DNA of 64,000 nt, taken from the NCBI GenBank assembly GCA_934555895.1, contig CAKTFH010000002.1:1-64000 (forward strand). The letters are read 5' to 3'. Positions 27,506 to 37,722 of this stretch are shown one piece after another. The first letter of the stretch is position 1. Each line of letters opens with the position of its first letter. The DNA comes from an uncultured Muribaculaceae bacterium (lineage in GTDB: Bacteria > Bacteroidota > Bacteroidia > Bacteroidales > Muribaculaceae). The notes below the pieces were generated by a model, which saw only the letters and a list, made by a program, of their open reading frames with translations, was not told where the DNA came from and did no database searches. The position numbers and the translations under genes were made by a program.

Positions 27506-29440
27506 ATGAACAACGGATTTATTAGAGTGGCGGCCGCCACTCTGCCTGTAGTGCCCGGCTCTCCCGCCGAAAACGCACAATATATAATAGAGAGCGCACA
27601 AAACCTCGCGACTCGAGGCGTACGTGTGGCCTTGATGCCCGAACTCGGTGTAACGGGCTATACATGCGCCGACCTTTTCCACGATTCAACCCTTCTCGAC
27701 GCCTCCGACAAGGCGCTCGACACCATCTGTAAAGCGTCGAAGGAATTTCCAGGGATGCTACTGATAGTAGGAGCACCGATACGCCGGGGCAACAGCCTCT
27801 ACAACTGCGGCGTGGCAATAGCCAACGGCCGGAAACTCTGTTGTGTGCCCAAGACCTATCTTCCCAACTACAACGAATTTTACGAGCACCGCTGGTTTGA
27901 CAGCGGACCTGTATGTGCAACCGCCACAACCGGCAGCGACACTCCTTTCGGCAACAACCTGCTTATCGAAGTGGACGGAGTGAAGATGGGCATAGAAATA
28001 TGCGAGGACCTGTGGACTCCGATACCGCCATCGTCGCGCCTCGCTCTGGCCGGAGCAGAAATAATCGTCAATCTCTCAGCCTCTGATGACCTTATCGGAA
28101 AATATGACTATCTTAAAGGATTAATCTCGCGCCAGTCGGCCTCATGCGTCTGCGCCTATGTCTATGCTTCGGCCGGCTTCGGCGAGTCTTCAACCGATCT
28201 GGTGTTTGACGGCAAGGCATTTGTGGCCGAAAACGGCACCATAATGGCTGCCACCGAACGTTGGCAGAACGCCCCCCAGTATGCCGTTGCAGATATAGAC
28301 ATCGAGGCCCTGCGACATGACCGCATGCATAAAGGCTCATTTCATCAGTGCGCCACAGCAAACGCACTGGCATGCATCACCATCGGGTCTGGGCTTGAGC
28401 AGCCCAAAACAGTGATTGGCAATAAGCTGCTGCATGCGGTAAACCCGCGTCCGTTCGTACCGTCGTCCGACGCTGAAATCGACCGCCGCGCCACCGAGAC
28501 CATTCACATACAGGCCGCCGGGCTTGCCCGCCGCCTCGACGCCACCCGCTGCCGCACATTGGTGGTGGGAGTTTCGGGAGGCCTCGACTCCACACTTGCA
28601 CTCCTTGTGGCGGTGAAGGCTTTCGACCGCCTCGGTCTGCCGAGAAAAGGCATCATAGGCATCACAATGCCTGGATTCGGCACCACCGACCGCACCCACA
28701 CTAACGCCCTTATGCTCATGAAAGAGTTGGGCGTGAGCTCACGCGAAATAAACATCAGCAAGGCCGTGATGCAGCATTTCGCCGACATCGAACACGACCC
28801 CAATGTGCACGATGTGACATATGAGAACTCCCAGGCCCGCGAGCGCACTCAGATTCTCATGGATGTGGCCAATCAGGAAGGCGGCATGGTGCTCGGCACC
28901 GGCGACCTCTCGGAACTGGCCCTCGGATGGGCCACCTACAACGGCGACCAGATGAGCATGTACGGCGTGAACGCATCGGTACCCAAAACACTCGTGAAAT
29001 ATCTTGTGGAATGGTTTGCCTCACGCTCCGACAACAAAGCGGTGCAGCAGTCGTTGCGCGACATCATCGACACACCCATCTCGCCTGAGCTCATACCCGC
29101 CGACAGCAAAGGCAACATCACCCAGAAAACCGAAGACCTCGTGGGCCCCTACGAGCTCCACGACTTTTTCCTCTACTACATGCTGAGATTCGGTTTCACA
29201 CCCAGCCGCATCTATTTTCTGGCACGCCACGCGTTCGAAGGTACATATACCAATGAAGTAATCCTGCACTGGATGCGTGTGTTCTACCGACGCTTCTTCA
29301 GCCAGCAGTTCAAACGCTCATGCATGCCCGACGGACCTAAGGTGGGTTCGGTTTGCCTTTCTCCGCGAGGCGACTGGCGCATGCCGTCTGACGCCTCATC
29401 AGCCCTATGGCTCAAAGAGGTCGACAGTCTCAAGCCGTAA
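27506..29440 (+). CDS. nadE: Glutamine-dependent NAD+ synthetase
   Basis: The 644-residue bifunctional enzyme makes NAD+ from deamido-NAD+ with glutamine as the nitrogen donor. The N-terminal nitrilase-fold glutaminase has the expected triad E46 (M-P-E-L-G-V-T-G-Y), K116 (V-P-K-T-Y-L-P-N-Y) and C166 (E-I-C-E-D-L-W). The C-terminal synthetase carries the PP-loop [14 protein letters not shown] (about 352-365), and later [12 protein letters not shown]. The length matches the long two-domain form. The 271-base divergent gap before it carries the rpmB promoter and only weak plus-strand signals. Confidence 0.98.
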   Translation: MNNGFIRVAAATLPVVPGSPAENAQYIIESAQNLATRGVRVALMPELGVTGYTCADLFHDSTLLDASDKALDTICKASKEFPGMLLIVGAPIRRGNSLYNCGVAIANGRKLCCVPKTYLPNYNEFYEHRWFDSGPVCATATTGSDTPFGNNLLIEVDGVKMGIEICEDLWTPIPPSSRLALAGAEIIVNLSASDDLIGKYDYLKGLISRQSASCVCAYVYASAGFGESSTDLVFDGKAFVAENGTIMAATERWQNAPQYAVADIDIEALRHDRMHKGSFHQCATANALACITIGSGLEQPKTVIGNKLLHAVNPRPFVPSSDAEIDRRATETIHIQAAGLARRLDATRCRTLVVGVSGGLDSTLALLVAVKAFDRLGLPRKGIIGITMPGFGTTDRTHTNALMLMKELGVSSREINISKAVMQHFADIEHDPNVHDVTYENSQARERTQILMDVANQEGGMVLGTGDLSELALGWATYNGDQMSMYGVNASVPKTLVKYLVEWFASRSDNKAVQQSLRDIIDTPISPELIPADSKGNITQKTEDLVGPYELHDFFLYYMLRFGFTPSRIYFLARHAFEGTYTNEVILHWMRVFYRRFFSQQFKRSCMPDGPKVGSVCLSPRGDWRMPSDASSALWLKEVDSLKP

Positions 29441-29452
29441 GCGAGCGACCAT

Positions 29453-29508
29453 AACGACATTAAAAAAGCGCCGGCCGCCGGATAGCGGGGCGCTTTTTTA
29501 ATGTCGTT
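29453..29508. terminator. Bidirectional terminator between nadE and rpsP
   Basis: Twenty-base arms starting at 29453 and ending at 29508 are exact complements. The A-run and T-run (TTAAAAAAGCG/CGCTTTTTTAA) flank a GC-rich core, so it can stop transcription from either convergent gene. Confidence 0.93.
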
Positions 29509-29543
29509 GCTTGAATGTTCCCTGAAGGAGACAGCCTGCAGAT

Positions 29544-30101
29544 TTATTCAGCTGCGGGAGCTTCCTCAGCGGGTGCAGCCTCTTCGGCGGGTGCTTCAGC
29601 CTGAGCCTTTGCAGCCTCTTCGGCAGCTTTGGCAGCGGCGAGTTCAGCCTTCTTCTTGGCTACGACTTCAGCCTTGGCGGCATTCTTGGCCTGCTCGGCC
29701 TCAAGACGCTGCTTCTCGGCGGCCTCCTTCTTGGAAGCTACAGAAACCTTCAGTTTGTCGACAGCCTGCTGCTTGTTTGCCTTCCAGGCATCGAAACGAC
29801 GCTGAGCCTCAGCCTCGTCGAAGGCGCCTTTCTTAACGCCGCCCTGGAGGTGCTTCATCAGGAGCACACCCTCGTTGGAGAGGATGCTGCGAACTGTGTC
29901 GGTGGGCTCTGCGCCGACATTAATCCAATACAAAGCGCGCTCGAAGTTAAGAGTGATTGTAGCAGGATTAGTGTTCGGATTATAGGAACCTATCCTCTCA
30001 ATAAATCTACCATCTCGTGGTGCCCTGCTGTTGGCGATAACAATAGGATAGAACGCGTAGTTCTTACGACCTTGGCGTTGCAGTCTGATTTTTGTTGCCA
30101 T
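29544..30101 (-). CDS. rpsP: 30S ribosomal protein S16 with extended C-terminal tail
   Basis: Residues 1-80 are a standard S16 ([13 protein letters not shown], then I-E-R-I-G-S-Y-N-P). Residues about 90-185 form a Lys/Ala/Glu-rich helical tail that ends in Glu/Pro/Ala repeats. Such extensions are usual for Bacteroidales S16; the tail's role is unknown. It is expressed from its own promoter at 30186-30217, giving a leader of about 80 bases. Confidence 0.97.
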   Translation of the reverse strand: MATKIRLQRQGRKNYAFYPIVIANSRAPRDGRFIERIGSYNPNTNPATITLNFERALYWINVGAEPTDTVRSILSNEGVLLMKHLQGGVKKGAFDEAEAQRRFDAWKANKQQAVDKLKVSVASKKEAAEKQRLEAEQAKNAAKAEVVAKKKAELAAAKAAEEAAKAQAEAPAEEAAPAEEAPAAE

Positions 30102-30185
30102 TCTTTAAAAAGAATAAAATTTAAGTGGTTTTGTAATGGTTTGCCGCGGGAGCACGGCCACACGGGCCACTCCCTAAAGCGACCG

Positions 30186-30217
30186 CAAAGTTAGCTTTTT
30201 TTTTCATTACATGCAAA
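30186..30217 (-). promoter_or_regulatory. Promoter of rpsP
   Basis: On the minus strand, TTTG (30217-30214), a 20-base spacer and TAACTTTG (30193-30186) match the consensus fully. Confidence 0.85.
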
Positions 30218-30232
30218 TTAGGGCATCCGAAA

Positions 30233-30264
30233 TTTCCGAAATCGGCACCGGATGAGTAAATTTG
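30233..30264 (+). promoter_or_regulatory. Promoter of the AddB-like gene, predicted leaderless
   Basis: TTTC at 30233-30236, a 20-base spacer and TAAATTTG at 30257-30264. The ATG begins only 4 bases after the -7 element, so transcription would start at or next to the start codon. Confidence 0.7.
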
Positions 30265-30268
30265 CGTT

Positions 30269-33200
30269 ATGAAACCCTTCCTGCAGTCTATCGCCGAGGC
30301 ATATCTGGCCAACGAAAGCGCTTCAGAACTGGAAAAAATGATTTTCATTTTTCCCAACAAGCGCGCCGCCACATTCTTTAACCATCACCTTGCGAACGCA
30401 CACCGCAACGACCGCCGGAATACGGCTCTGCTTCACCCCGCTGCCATGTCGATTGTCGAATTTGCCGAAACATATGCCGAGGGCATAGCTCCGGCCGACC
30501 GCCTCGAGATGGCTTTCATGCTCTATGACATCTACCGCGAGGCTGTTAGCAGACATGCAGCCGACGCGACTGATGGGAATCCCACGGCACCCTCACATCC
30601 TCTCACCACCGATACTCCCGACTTCAACAGCTTCGTGTTCTGGGCCGACACCCTTCTGAAAGATTTCGACGATGTGGACAACGCACTTGCCGACCCCGAC
30701 GAAATCTTCCACAATGTGAGCACCCTCAAGGAGATTTCAGCCAACTATCTCACCCCCGAACAGATAGAGGAGATACGCCACTACTGGCAGAAAGCCAACA
30801 TACAGCTCGGCACCGAAGAACAGAAATTCTGGAACCACATAGCCTACGCCAGCGAAAGCCGTGGAGACGGCAGCCGGAAGGGCAATGCCGCAAGCCCGTC
30901 GCTCAACTTCCTGAAATTATGGCAGGTTGTCGGGGAAGTTTACCATATGTTCCGTCGATGTCTGCTCGAGAAAGAACTCTACACACCGGGCATGAATTTC
31001 CGCCACGCGGCGGAAGTGCTGGCCGATATCGGCGCTGAATCACTCCCCTACTCCCGATATATATTCATAGGTTTCAACAATCTTTCTCGGGCAGAGCGCT
31101 CGATATTCACCCGTCTAAAAGATCTTCGCAATCCCGTTACCGGCCAGAGCATGGCCGACTTCTACTGGGACCTCTCCTCGCCGGTGTTCCGCCTCCCCGA
31201 CCTTCCGGGCATCAGCCAGGTGGCGAAATACGCGAAAGAATTTCCCTCTCTCTATGGCGAATATATAGAGAGAATAGATACTTTTCCACAAACATTCATT
31301 GTAGGCGTTCCCTCGATGGTGGGCCAGTGTCAGGCCATCGGCAAAGCCCTTTCAAATCTCTTACCCCCGGCCGGAGACAACCAGTATGCCGATCCTGATC
31401 TGCTGCGCAGCACAGCTATAGTGCTCCCCGACGAGCAGATGCTCACGCCGCTTGTCAACTCACTGCCTCCGGCCGTGCATCCTGTGAACCTCACTATGGG
31501 CTCAAAACTGCGCAACTCGTCGGTGGCCACTCTCATCCGCGACATTGTGTCACTGCAGATGCGCTCATACAGCTCGGCGGAGCGGCATACCTTTTTCGCC
31601 GACGATGTCTACACCGTGCTCACCCATCCGCTTGTGCGCGGAGTGAACACGGCCACAGCGGCCAGCCTGATCGCACGCATCAGAGACCGGCGCATGTTCA
31701 ACGTACCGGAACAATTTTTCCAGGAAGTGGACAGCCGGGGCGTGTTCAGCCCGATTTTCACCATGGTGTCGGACCGCAACAGTTGCTCCGATGTGTTTGA
31801 ATATCTCGACAGACTGCTGCTATGGCTCGACCGGTCGCTTTCTCTGACATGGGGAGAAGGCGAGGAACACTCCCTTGGCATACAGAAGGCGTTTTTACTC
31901 CGTTACAAAAACGCTCTTGAAACCCTGCGCCACCTCAAAAGCACTTATCTCGAGGCCCCCGACGGCACAACAAAAATAGAACTGAAAGATGCCACCGTGT
32001 TCAACCTCGTAGAGCGTGTGGTGGCCGGCGAGATGCTCAATTTCGAAGGTGTGCCACTCGAGGGGCTGCAGGTGATGGGTGTGCTCGAGGCACGAGCGCT
32101 CGATTTCGACACAGTCATAATCCCGTCGATGAACGAGCGTATATTTCCCCGCGCGCACTTCGCGCCCACTTTCATTCCCGAAGTGCTCCGCAAGACCTAT
32201 GGACTGATAACCGCTGAGCAACAGGAGGGTGCCTTCGCATATTTCTTCTACCGCATGATTGCCCGCGCAAGCAGCGTGCACCTGATTTACGACGCACGCA
32301 CCACCGGTACACACGCTGGAGGCCCGTCGAGGTTTATCCTGCAGATTCTGCAGATTATAAAACCCGAACACGTATCGCACACCGTGCTCCCTTATCATCT
32401 CTCCGATATAAAGCCACTACAGCTCGAGGTTAAAAAAGATCGCCACGCTCTTGACAGAATCGCACGCTTCTTTTCCGACAAATGCCCCGACTATCTCTCT
32501 CCGTCGTCGCTCGAGAAGCTGCTTTCATGTCCTTTGGCATTCTATCTGGAAAAAATCGCCGGCTACAAAGAAGGGCATGATATAAGAGATTATATCGACG
32601 AAGGCATCATGGGAGATATTGTGCACGACACTCTGCAGGCCATCTACACCGGATTCATGCCCAACCCCAACAAGGAGACTGACATTGAAGTGACATCCGA
32701 CATGCTCTATCGAGTAATCAACAACCGCAACCCTCTGATAGAACATCTGCTCACACGCAGCATCAACCGCATATACCTGCTTGACACCGTTTCACCCGAC
32801 ACCCCGCCACATGGCGAGGCTGAAATTATTTATGAAATACTTCGCAGGCAAGTAAGAGCCACCTTAAGCCATGACATCGATCTCACTCCATTCATATACA
32901 AGCATAGCGAATATACAATAGAGAAGCCGCTGAGAGTGACTGACAACAACGGAGAGAGCGAGACATTCAATTTCCGAGGTAAAATTGACCGCATCGACCG
33001 TGTGACCGAACGGTATAAATCAGGTTCCGAATGGTGTGAGCTCGACCTGGTGCGCATCGTCGACTACAAAACCGGAGGCGACAAGGTACAGGCCAAGAAT
33101 GTGGCTGATGTATTCAGCGGCGACTACAGAACCAAAGCGTTTGTGCAGCTTATGCTATATTGTCAGGCTTATGCCGACGAAATCAAAGACAAATACAGCG

Positions 33201-33502
33201 GGCCCATACAACCGGTCATATACCCTATTCTTCAGTCGATGAAAGCCGACAGGAATTTCGGACTTCTGAAATGGAGTAAGCCGGCCGGCACTCCGCTTCC
33301 GCCCGAGGATGCCAAAAAGCCCGCTACATCCAACGGTAAATGGAAGGTCTACGACTACCGCGATTATGCAGGGGAATTCAACGAACACCTTATCCGTGTG
33401 CTTCGCGAGCTGAAAGACCCTGATATTCCATTTAAAGCTGCAGCAGACGATAGCGCCTGCAAATTCTGCAAATTCATTGACATGTGTCGCCGCACCCCGT
33501 AA
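30269..33502 (+). CDS. AddB-like PD-(D/E)XK nuclease, probable recombination/repair nuclease
   Basis: This 1077-residue protein resembles the AddB subunit of AddAB helicase-nucleases, which process double-strand ends. The N-terminal half looks like an inactivated superfamily 1 helicase (M-I-F-I-F-P-N-K-R-A-A-T-F-F), with no P-loop seen. The C-terminal nuclease has G-K-I-D-R-I-D and V-D-Y-K-T-G-G, with D932 and K934 as catalytic residues. Cys754 (L-L-S-C-P-L-A-F-Y), Cys1064, Cys1067 and Cys1073 fit the AddB iron-sulphur cluster, which staples the nuclease domain. No addA/recB-like partner is adjacent. hemW follows after 27 bases. Confidence 0.88.
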   Translation: MKPFLQSIAEAYLANESASELEKMIFIFPNKRAATFFNHHLANAHRNDRRNTALLHPAAMSIVEFAETYAEGIAPADRLEMAFMLYDIYREAVSRHAADATDGNPTAPSHPLTTDTPDFNSFVFWADTLLKDFDDVDNALADPDEIFHNVSTLKEISANYLTPEQIEEIRHYWQKANIQLGTEEQKFWNHIAYASESRGDGSRKGNAASPSLNFLKLWQVVGEVYHMFRRCLLEKELYTPGMNFRHAAEVLADIGAESLPYSRYIFIGFNNLSRAERSIFTRLKDLRNPVTGQSMADFYWDLSSPVFRLPDLPGISQVAKYAKEFPSLYGEYIERIDTFPQTFIVGVPSMVGQCQAIGKALSNLLPPAGDNQYADPDLLRSTAIVLPDEQMLTPLVNSLPPAVHPVNLTMGSKLRNSSVATLIRDIVSLQMRSYSSAERHTFFADDVYTVLTHPLVRGVNTATAASLIARIRDRRMFNVPEQFFQEVDSRGVFSPIFTMVSDRNSCSDVFEYLDRLLLWLDRSLSLTWGEGEEHSLGIQKAFLLRYKNALETLRHLKSTYLEAPDGTTKIELKDATVFNLVERVVAGEMLNFEGVPLEGLQVMGVLEARALDFDTVIIPSMNERIFPRAHFAPTFIPEVLRKTYGLITAEQQEGAFAYFFYRMIARASSVHLIYDARTTGTHAGGPSRFILQILQIIKPEHVSHTVLPYHLSDIKPLQLEVKKDRHALDRIARFFSDKCPDYLSPSSLEKLLSCPLAFYLEKIAGYKEGHDIRDYIDEGIMGDIVHDTLQAIYTGFMPNPNKETDIEVTSDMLYRVINNRNPLIEHLLTRSINRIYLLDTVSPDTPPHGEAEIIYEILRRQVRATLSHDIDLTPFIYKHSEYTIEKPLRVTDNNGESETFNFRGKIDRIDRVTERYKSGSEWCELDLVRIVDYKTGGDKVQAKNVADVFSGDYRTKAFVQLMLYCQAYADEIKDKYSGPIQPVIYPILQSMKADRNFGLLKWSKPAGTPLPPEDAKKPATSNGKWKVYDYRDYAGEFNEHLIRVLRELKDPDIPFKAAADDSACKFCKFIDMCRRTP

Positions 33503-33529
33503 GAAGAATAATAAGCATCAATTACCGCT

Positions 33530-34660
33530 ATGGCTGGAATCTACATCCACATTCCCTACTGCAGGCATAAGTGCGCCTACTGCGACTTCTTTTCGGCCTC
33601 GGACCACCGGAACATCGATGAGACAGGACGCTATCTGCGCGCCGTTGTGGAGGAATGGAAGTTACGCCGAAACGAGTTGGGCGGTGCCCCCCTCACCACC
33701 CTCTACATTGGTGGAGGCACGCCATCGGTCATTCCTCTCGATAAGCTCGCGGAATTCATGAGGGAGATTGCGATTTATATTCCGCTATCATCACTCGAGG
33801 AGGTTACCATCGAAGCCAATCCGGAAGACATCACCGAAGAGAGTATCGCCGCTTACCGTGCCATGGGATTCAACCGCATCAGCGTGGGCGTACAGTCTTT
33901 TCTTCCGGAGGAGCTTTCCTCAATCGACCGCCGCCATTCGCCCGAAGCATCACGCCGTGCTCTCGAAGCTCTCTCGGCAAGCGGCATCAACTATAGCGCC
34001 GATCTCATCTACGGGCTGCCCGGACAGACTCCGGAGAGATGGCAAGAGAATCTTGCCGAACTGCTTGCTTTCCGTCCACCTCACTTCTCGGCCTACCTGC
34101 TTTCTTACGAACAGGGTACTCGGCTTTACATCATGCGTGAGAAAGGCATTGTTGCCGAAGCTACCGAACAAATGGCACAACGATTTTTTTCCATTCTCTG
34201 CGAGGAAGCCGACCGGCACGGATACCATCACTATGAGATATCCAATCTCGCGATCCCGGATATGGAAGCCAGGCACAACTCTTCATACTGGCATTATACC
34301 CCATATTTAGGGCTCGGTGCGGCAGCACACAGTTTCGACGGAATCACCCGCCGATACAATCCGCTGAACATCAAAAAATATATTTCATCCATCGAGGCAG
34401 GGCTGACAGCATTCGCCGTCGACGAGGAGGACGAGGACAACCGCCTCAACGACTATATCATCACATCCCTGCGCACCACCGACGGTCTTGACCCCGCATT
34501 CGTGGAAAGCCGCTTCGGCCGTATATCGCTAAACCGGCTTATGCACAACGCCGCTCCGCTTCTCGCCACCGGCAATATTGAGCGCAACAACGGACATCTG
34601 CTTATACCACGCCGTCTATGGCTTCTCTCCGACTCGATATTCCGCGATCTGATTCTATGA
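33530..34660 (+). CDS. hemW: Radical SAM heme chaperone HemW
   Basis: The 376-residue protein has the N-terminal radical SAM motif C-R-H-K-C-A-Y-C (about residues 10-17), then G-G-G-T-P-S-V-I, a typical SAM-binding segment. V-Q-S-F and the HemW C-terminal domain follow. The Y-I-H-I-P-Y-C opening is characteristic of HemW and HemN. The four-residue spacing and lack of the HemN C-terminal tail favour HemW, which inserts heme and is not the oxygen-independent coproporphyrinogen oxidase. It is convergent with rlmH; the two stop codons are 2 bases apart. Confidence 0.92.
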   Translation: MAGIYIHIPYCRHKCAYCDFFSASDHRNIDETGRYLRAVVEEWKLRRNELGGAPLTTLYIGGGTPSVIPLDKLAEFMREIAIYIPLSSLEEVTIEANPEDITEESIAAYRAMGFNRISVGVQSFLPEELSSIDRRHSPEASRRALEALSASGINYSADLIYGLPGQTPERWQENLAELLAFRPPHFSAYLLSYEQGTRLYIMREKGIVAEATEQMAQRFFSILCEEADRHGYHHYEISNLAIPDMEARHNSSYWHYTPYLGLGAAAHSFDGITRRYNPLNIKKYISSIEAGLTAFAVDEEDEDNRLNDYIITSLRTTDGLDPAFVESRFGRISLNRLMHNAAPLLATGNIERNNGHLLIPRRLWLLSDSIFRDLIL

Positions 34661-34662
34661 AG

Positions 34663-35136
34663 TCAGTCGTGGTGATAAGGCAAATTGTGTGAAATGGCGA
34701 GGGCACGGTATACCTGCTCCACAAAGAACAGTCGCACCATCTCATGCGTGAAAGTCATCTGCGACAAAGACATCAGGGCATTCGCACGTGCATATACAGC
34801 ATCGGAGAATCCATAAGGACCGCCTACGACAAAATAAAGCGTCTTGGTCACCGTGTGCTGAAGTCGCTCTATCATTTCCGAAAACCCGCGCGAAGTATAT
34901 TCCTTTCCACGCTCGTCGAGTAGCACCACATAGTCGGACGGCTGCATCTGGGCAAGCAGCAGTCTGCCCTCAGCCTCCTTCTGCTGATGCTCCGTGAGCT
35001 TGCGGGTGTTTTTCACATCAGCCACGCTCCTCACCTCGAAAGGAATCATGCGCGACGCACGCGCGGCATAGTCGTCGATGCCCTTCTGAAGATATCCTGT
35101 TGTGGTTTTACCTACTGTGAGCAAACAAATTTTCAT
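34663..35136 (-). CDS. rlmH: 23S rRNA pseudouridine-1915 N3-methyltransferase
   Basis: The 157-residue SPOUT methyltransferase modifies helix 69 of 23S rRNA in the assembled ribosome. It is recognised by the M-K-I-C-L-L-T-V-G-K-T opening, the L-D-E-R-G-K-E segment near residue 73, the knot motif F-V-V-G-G-P-Y-G-F-S (about 101-110), and the ending A-I-S-H-N-L-P-Y-H-H-D. Length is normal. No clear promoter is seen in the 132-base gap upstream. Confidence 0.97.
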   Translation of the reverse strand: MKICLLTVGKTTTGYLQKGIDDYAARASRMIPFEVRSVADVKNTRKLTEHQQKEAEGRLLLAQMQPSDYVVLLDERGKEYTSRGFSEMIERLQHTVTKTLYFVVGGPYGFSDAVYARANALMSLSQMTFTHEMVRLFFVEQVYRALAISHNLPYHHD

Positions 35137-35169
35137 GAAATGCTTAGAGTATGTTTAATAACTACACAG

Positions 35170-35220
35170 CGCAAGCCACATCTCCCGCCTCAGGATTCAG
35201 GCGAAGAAAAGCGGCTTGCG
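35170..35220 (-). terminator. Hairpin after lpxA
   Basis: CGCAAGCC (35170-35177) pairs with GGCTTGCG (35213-35220), and an inner GCCT/AGGC stem lies between them. No strong T tract follows on the minus strand, so it may be a weak terminator or transcript-end structure. Confidence 0.5.
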
Positions 35221-35268
35221 ATGTTGTTGGAGTTATGATAATAAGTTGTGCGGAATGAGCCGAAGTAA

Positions 35269-36045
35269 TCACACATAGCCGCGCACGATGCCACGGCGTG
35301 AGTTGCGTATAAATTCTATGATTTCATCACGCTCTTTCGTAGCGGCGATTTCTGCCTCAATGCGGTCGACTGCATCTGACACATTCAGACGCGACAGATA
35401 CAGATAGCGGTAGATTTCCTGAATCTCGCGAATCTGGTCGTTGGAGAAATTGCGGCGACGAAGGCCGATGGAGTTCACGCCGGTATATGCGATGGGATCG
35501 CGGCCTGCCTTCACATAAGGCGGGATATCCTTGTTGATGCGGGCACCGCCCTGAATCATCACATGGGCACCGAGGTGGCAGAACTGATGGATAAGAGTGC
35601 CACCGCCTATTACCGCGTAATCGTCGATCTGCACTTCACCGGCTACCTGACATGCATTCGACATTATCACGTTGTCGCCTATCACACAGTCGTGTGCCAC
35701 ATGACAGTATGCCATGATGAGGCAGTTGCTGCCCACGCGGGTCATGTCTTTGGAGGCTGTGCCACGGTTCACAGTGGCACACTCGCGGATGGTGGTATGG
35801 TCGCCGATGATAGCCACGGTATCCTCGCCTTTAAACTTGAGGTCCTGAGGAATGCCGGAAATCACGGCGCCGGGGAAAATATTGCAATATTTGCCAATGC
35901 GGGCGCCTTCCATAATGGTGACATTGCTGCCGATGTGTGTACCCTCGCCGATCTCCACATTCTGGTCGATAGTCACAAAGGGGTCTATTACCACACTCGG
36001 GTGTATCTTGGCCGCCGGATGTATGTATGCAAAAGGCTGTTTCAT
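35269..36045 (-). CDS. lpxA: UDP-N-acetylglucosamine acyltransferase LpxA
   Basis: LpxA catalyses the first step of lipid A synthesis. The 258-residue protein shows hexapeptide repeats from residue 7 (I-H-P-A-A-K-I-H-P-S-V-V-I-D-P) through about 185, then a helical C-terminal domain (R-R-R-N-F-S-N-D-Q-I-R-E-I). The catalytic His is in M-A-Y-C-H-V-A-H-D-C. It follows lpxC-fabZ on the same strand with a 109-base gap in which I see no clear promoter. Confidence 0.97.
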   Translation of the reverse strand: MKQPFAYIHPAAKIHPSVVIDPFVTIDQNVEIGEGTHIGSNVTIMEGARIGKYCNIFPGAVISGIPQDLKFKGEDTVAIIGDHTTIRECATVNRGTASKDMTRVGSNCLIMAYCHVAHDCVIGDNVIMSNACQVAGEVQIDDYAVIGGGTLIHQFCHLGAHVMIQGGARINKDIPPYVKAGRDPIAYTGVNSIGLRRRNFSNDQIREIQEIYRYLYLSRLNVSDAVDRIEAEIAATKERDEIIEFIRNSRRGIVRGYV

Positions 36046-36154
36046 TTATCCTTGTATAGGGTTGTTTCAAACCTCGTGAGGTGCTGATTAGGTTAATGAC
36101 ATTTCGGTCGTCTGTCTATAACACGGATATTGGACCGAAATTATTGTAAAAGGT

Positions 36155-37537
36155 TTACTTGTTTTTGACAATCTGTGCCATGAACTCGCATTCGCACACA
36201 ATCTTGTCGCCTACGAAAGCCACGCCTTTCATTAGGGCGCAACCACGACGAAGCGGTGTGAGGAACGACACATGGAAAAGAAGTGTGTCGCCGGGCACCA
36301 CTTTCTGCCTGAACTTCACATTGTCGATCTTCATGAAGTAGGTCGAATAGCGTTCGGGCTCGTCGACGGTACCAAGCACAAGTAGTCCGCCGGTCTGTGC
36401 CATGGCCTCCACCAGAAGCACGCCCGGCATCACCGGCTCCTGCGGAAAATGACCCTGGAAGAAAGGCTCGTTGACAGTGACATTTTTCACACCCACGATA
36501 TAGCTGTCGCCGCGGTCGATGATTTTATCGACAAGAAGCATGGGATAGCGGTGGGGCAGGTGCTCGCGTATGGCATTAATATCCATCAGCGGTTCTACCG
36601 AAGGATTGTAGATGGGAGCCTGAAGGTCCTGACGGATTATCTCCTTGCGGATTTGCTTGGCAAAGGTAGTGTTAATCTTATGGCCGGGACGACATGCTAT
36701 GATGCGTCCACGGAGCGGACGGCCTATGAGGGCCACATCGCCCAGCACATCAAGAAGTTTATGACGCGCCGGTTCGTTCTCGAACACGAGTGGATTGTTA
36801 TTTATATATCCAAGTTCGGAAACCTCTTTATGTTCCACACCGATAAGGTCGGCTATATGGTCAAGGGTTGCCTGAGGCACTTTTTTATCGTAAATTACGA
36901 TGGCATTGTCGAGATCGCCGCCTTTGATGAGATTGGCTTTGAGCAGCGGCTCCACTTCGCGAACAAACACGAATGTGCGGCTCGCAGCTATATCCCGACG
37001 GAAATCGGCCATATTCTCAAGGCGTGCGAACTGATTATTAAGCACGGGAGAGTCGTAAGAGATAAGCACATCAACCGAGAAATCCTCGTCGGGAAGCACC
37101 GTCAGATGCGCTCCGGTAGCTTCATCGCGCACCTCTATTTTATGTTTCACGACATAGAAGTTCTTCTCGGCCGCCTGCTCCTTGAGACCCACACGCTCAA
37201 TCTCCTGCGCATACAATTCAGCACTTCCGTCAAGTATCGGAAGCTCGGGAGCATTCAGCCGAATCAGGCAGTTGTCGACACCGAAAGCATATAGAGCTGC
37301 CAGAGCATGCTCTATTGTGGAAATGCGCACATCACCGCGCGAGATTACCGTGCCACGCTCGGTTTCCGATACATTTTCAGCCAAAGCATCGATGATGGGT
37401 TGATCGGGGAGGTCGATGCGCTGGAATTTATATCCGTGATTATCGGGAGCCGGAAGAAATGTGGCTTCAATTTCAAGACCCGTATGCAGGCCCTTGCCTT
37501 TTACGGTAAATTCGCCATTGAGAGTTTGCTGCTTCAT
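36155..37537 (-). CDS. lpxC/fabZ: Fused LpxC deacetylase / FabZ hydroxyacyl-ACP dehydratase
   Basis: This 460-residue fusion is characteristic of Bacteroidetes. Residues about 1-300 are LpxC, the zinc deacetylase that commits UDP-GlcNAc to lipid A: T-I-E-H-A-L-A-A-L with a zinc His near 78, L-D-G-S-A, and H-K-L-L-D-V-L-G-D with the remaining His/Asp ligands. Residues about 315-460 are FabZ: L-P-H-R-Y-P-M-L-L-V-D, and G-H-F-P-Q-E-P-V-M-P-G-V-L-L-V-E-A-M-A-Q with catalytic His and Glu. It provides both lipid A commitment and 3-hydroxyacyl-ACP flux control in one polypeptide. Confidence 0.97.
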   Translation of the reverse strand: MKQQTLNGEFTVKGKGLHTGLEIEATFLPAPDNHGYKFQRIDLPDQPIIDALAENVSETERGTVISRGDVRISTIEHALAALYAFGVDNCLIRLNAPELPILDGSAELYAQEIERVGLKEQAAEKNFYVVKHKIEVRDEATGAHLTVLPDEDFSVDVLISYDSPVLNNQFARLENMADFRRDIAASRTFVFVREVEPLLKANLIKGGDLDNAIVIYDKKVPQATLDHIADLIGVEHKEVSELGYINNNPLVFENEPARHKLLDVLGDVALIGRPLRGRIIACRPGHKINTTFAKQIRKEIIRQDLQAPIYNPSVEPLMDINAIREHLPHRYPMLLVDKIIDRGDSYIVGVKNVTVNEPFFQGHFPQEPVMPGVLLVEAMAQTGGLLVLGTVDEPERYSTYFMKIDNVKFRQKVVPGDTLLFHVSFLTPLRRGCALMKGVAFVGDKIVCECEFMAQIVKNK

Positions 37538-37722
37538 GGGTGAATGTGAATTGTCGGTTTATCAGTAAGAGACGCCGGTACACCATTGCGCTGAAATAGA
37601 CCTTGAAAGGATAACACACATCAGAAATGATGCCGGCGGGAGTCTCCTGTTATTTTGTATTTATTAAATTGCTAGTTATGTTCATGTATTTATAGCAATC
37701 ACCGGTGACAGAGAAACCTCCG

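Noticed and set aside
29544..29830. Repetitive Ala/Glu/Lys coding sequence at the end of rpsP as a possible DNA repeat or CRISPR-like element
   Set aside because: It is in frame with rpsP, the repeats are imperfect and irregular, and such tails are normal for Bacteroidales S16.
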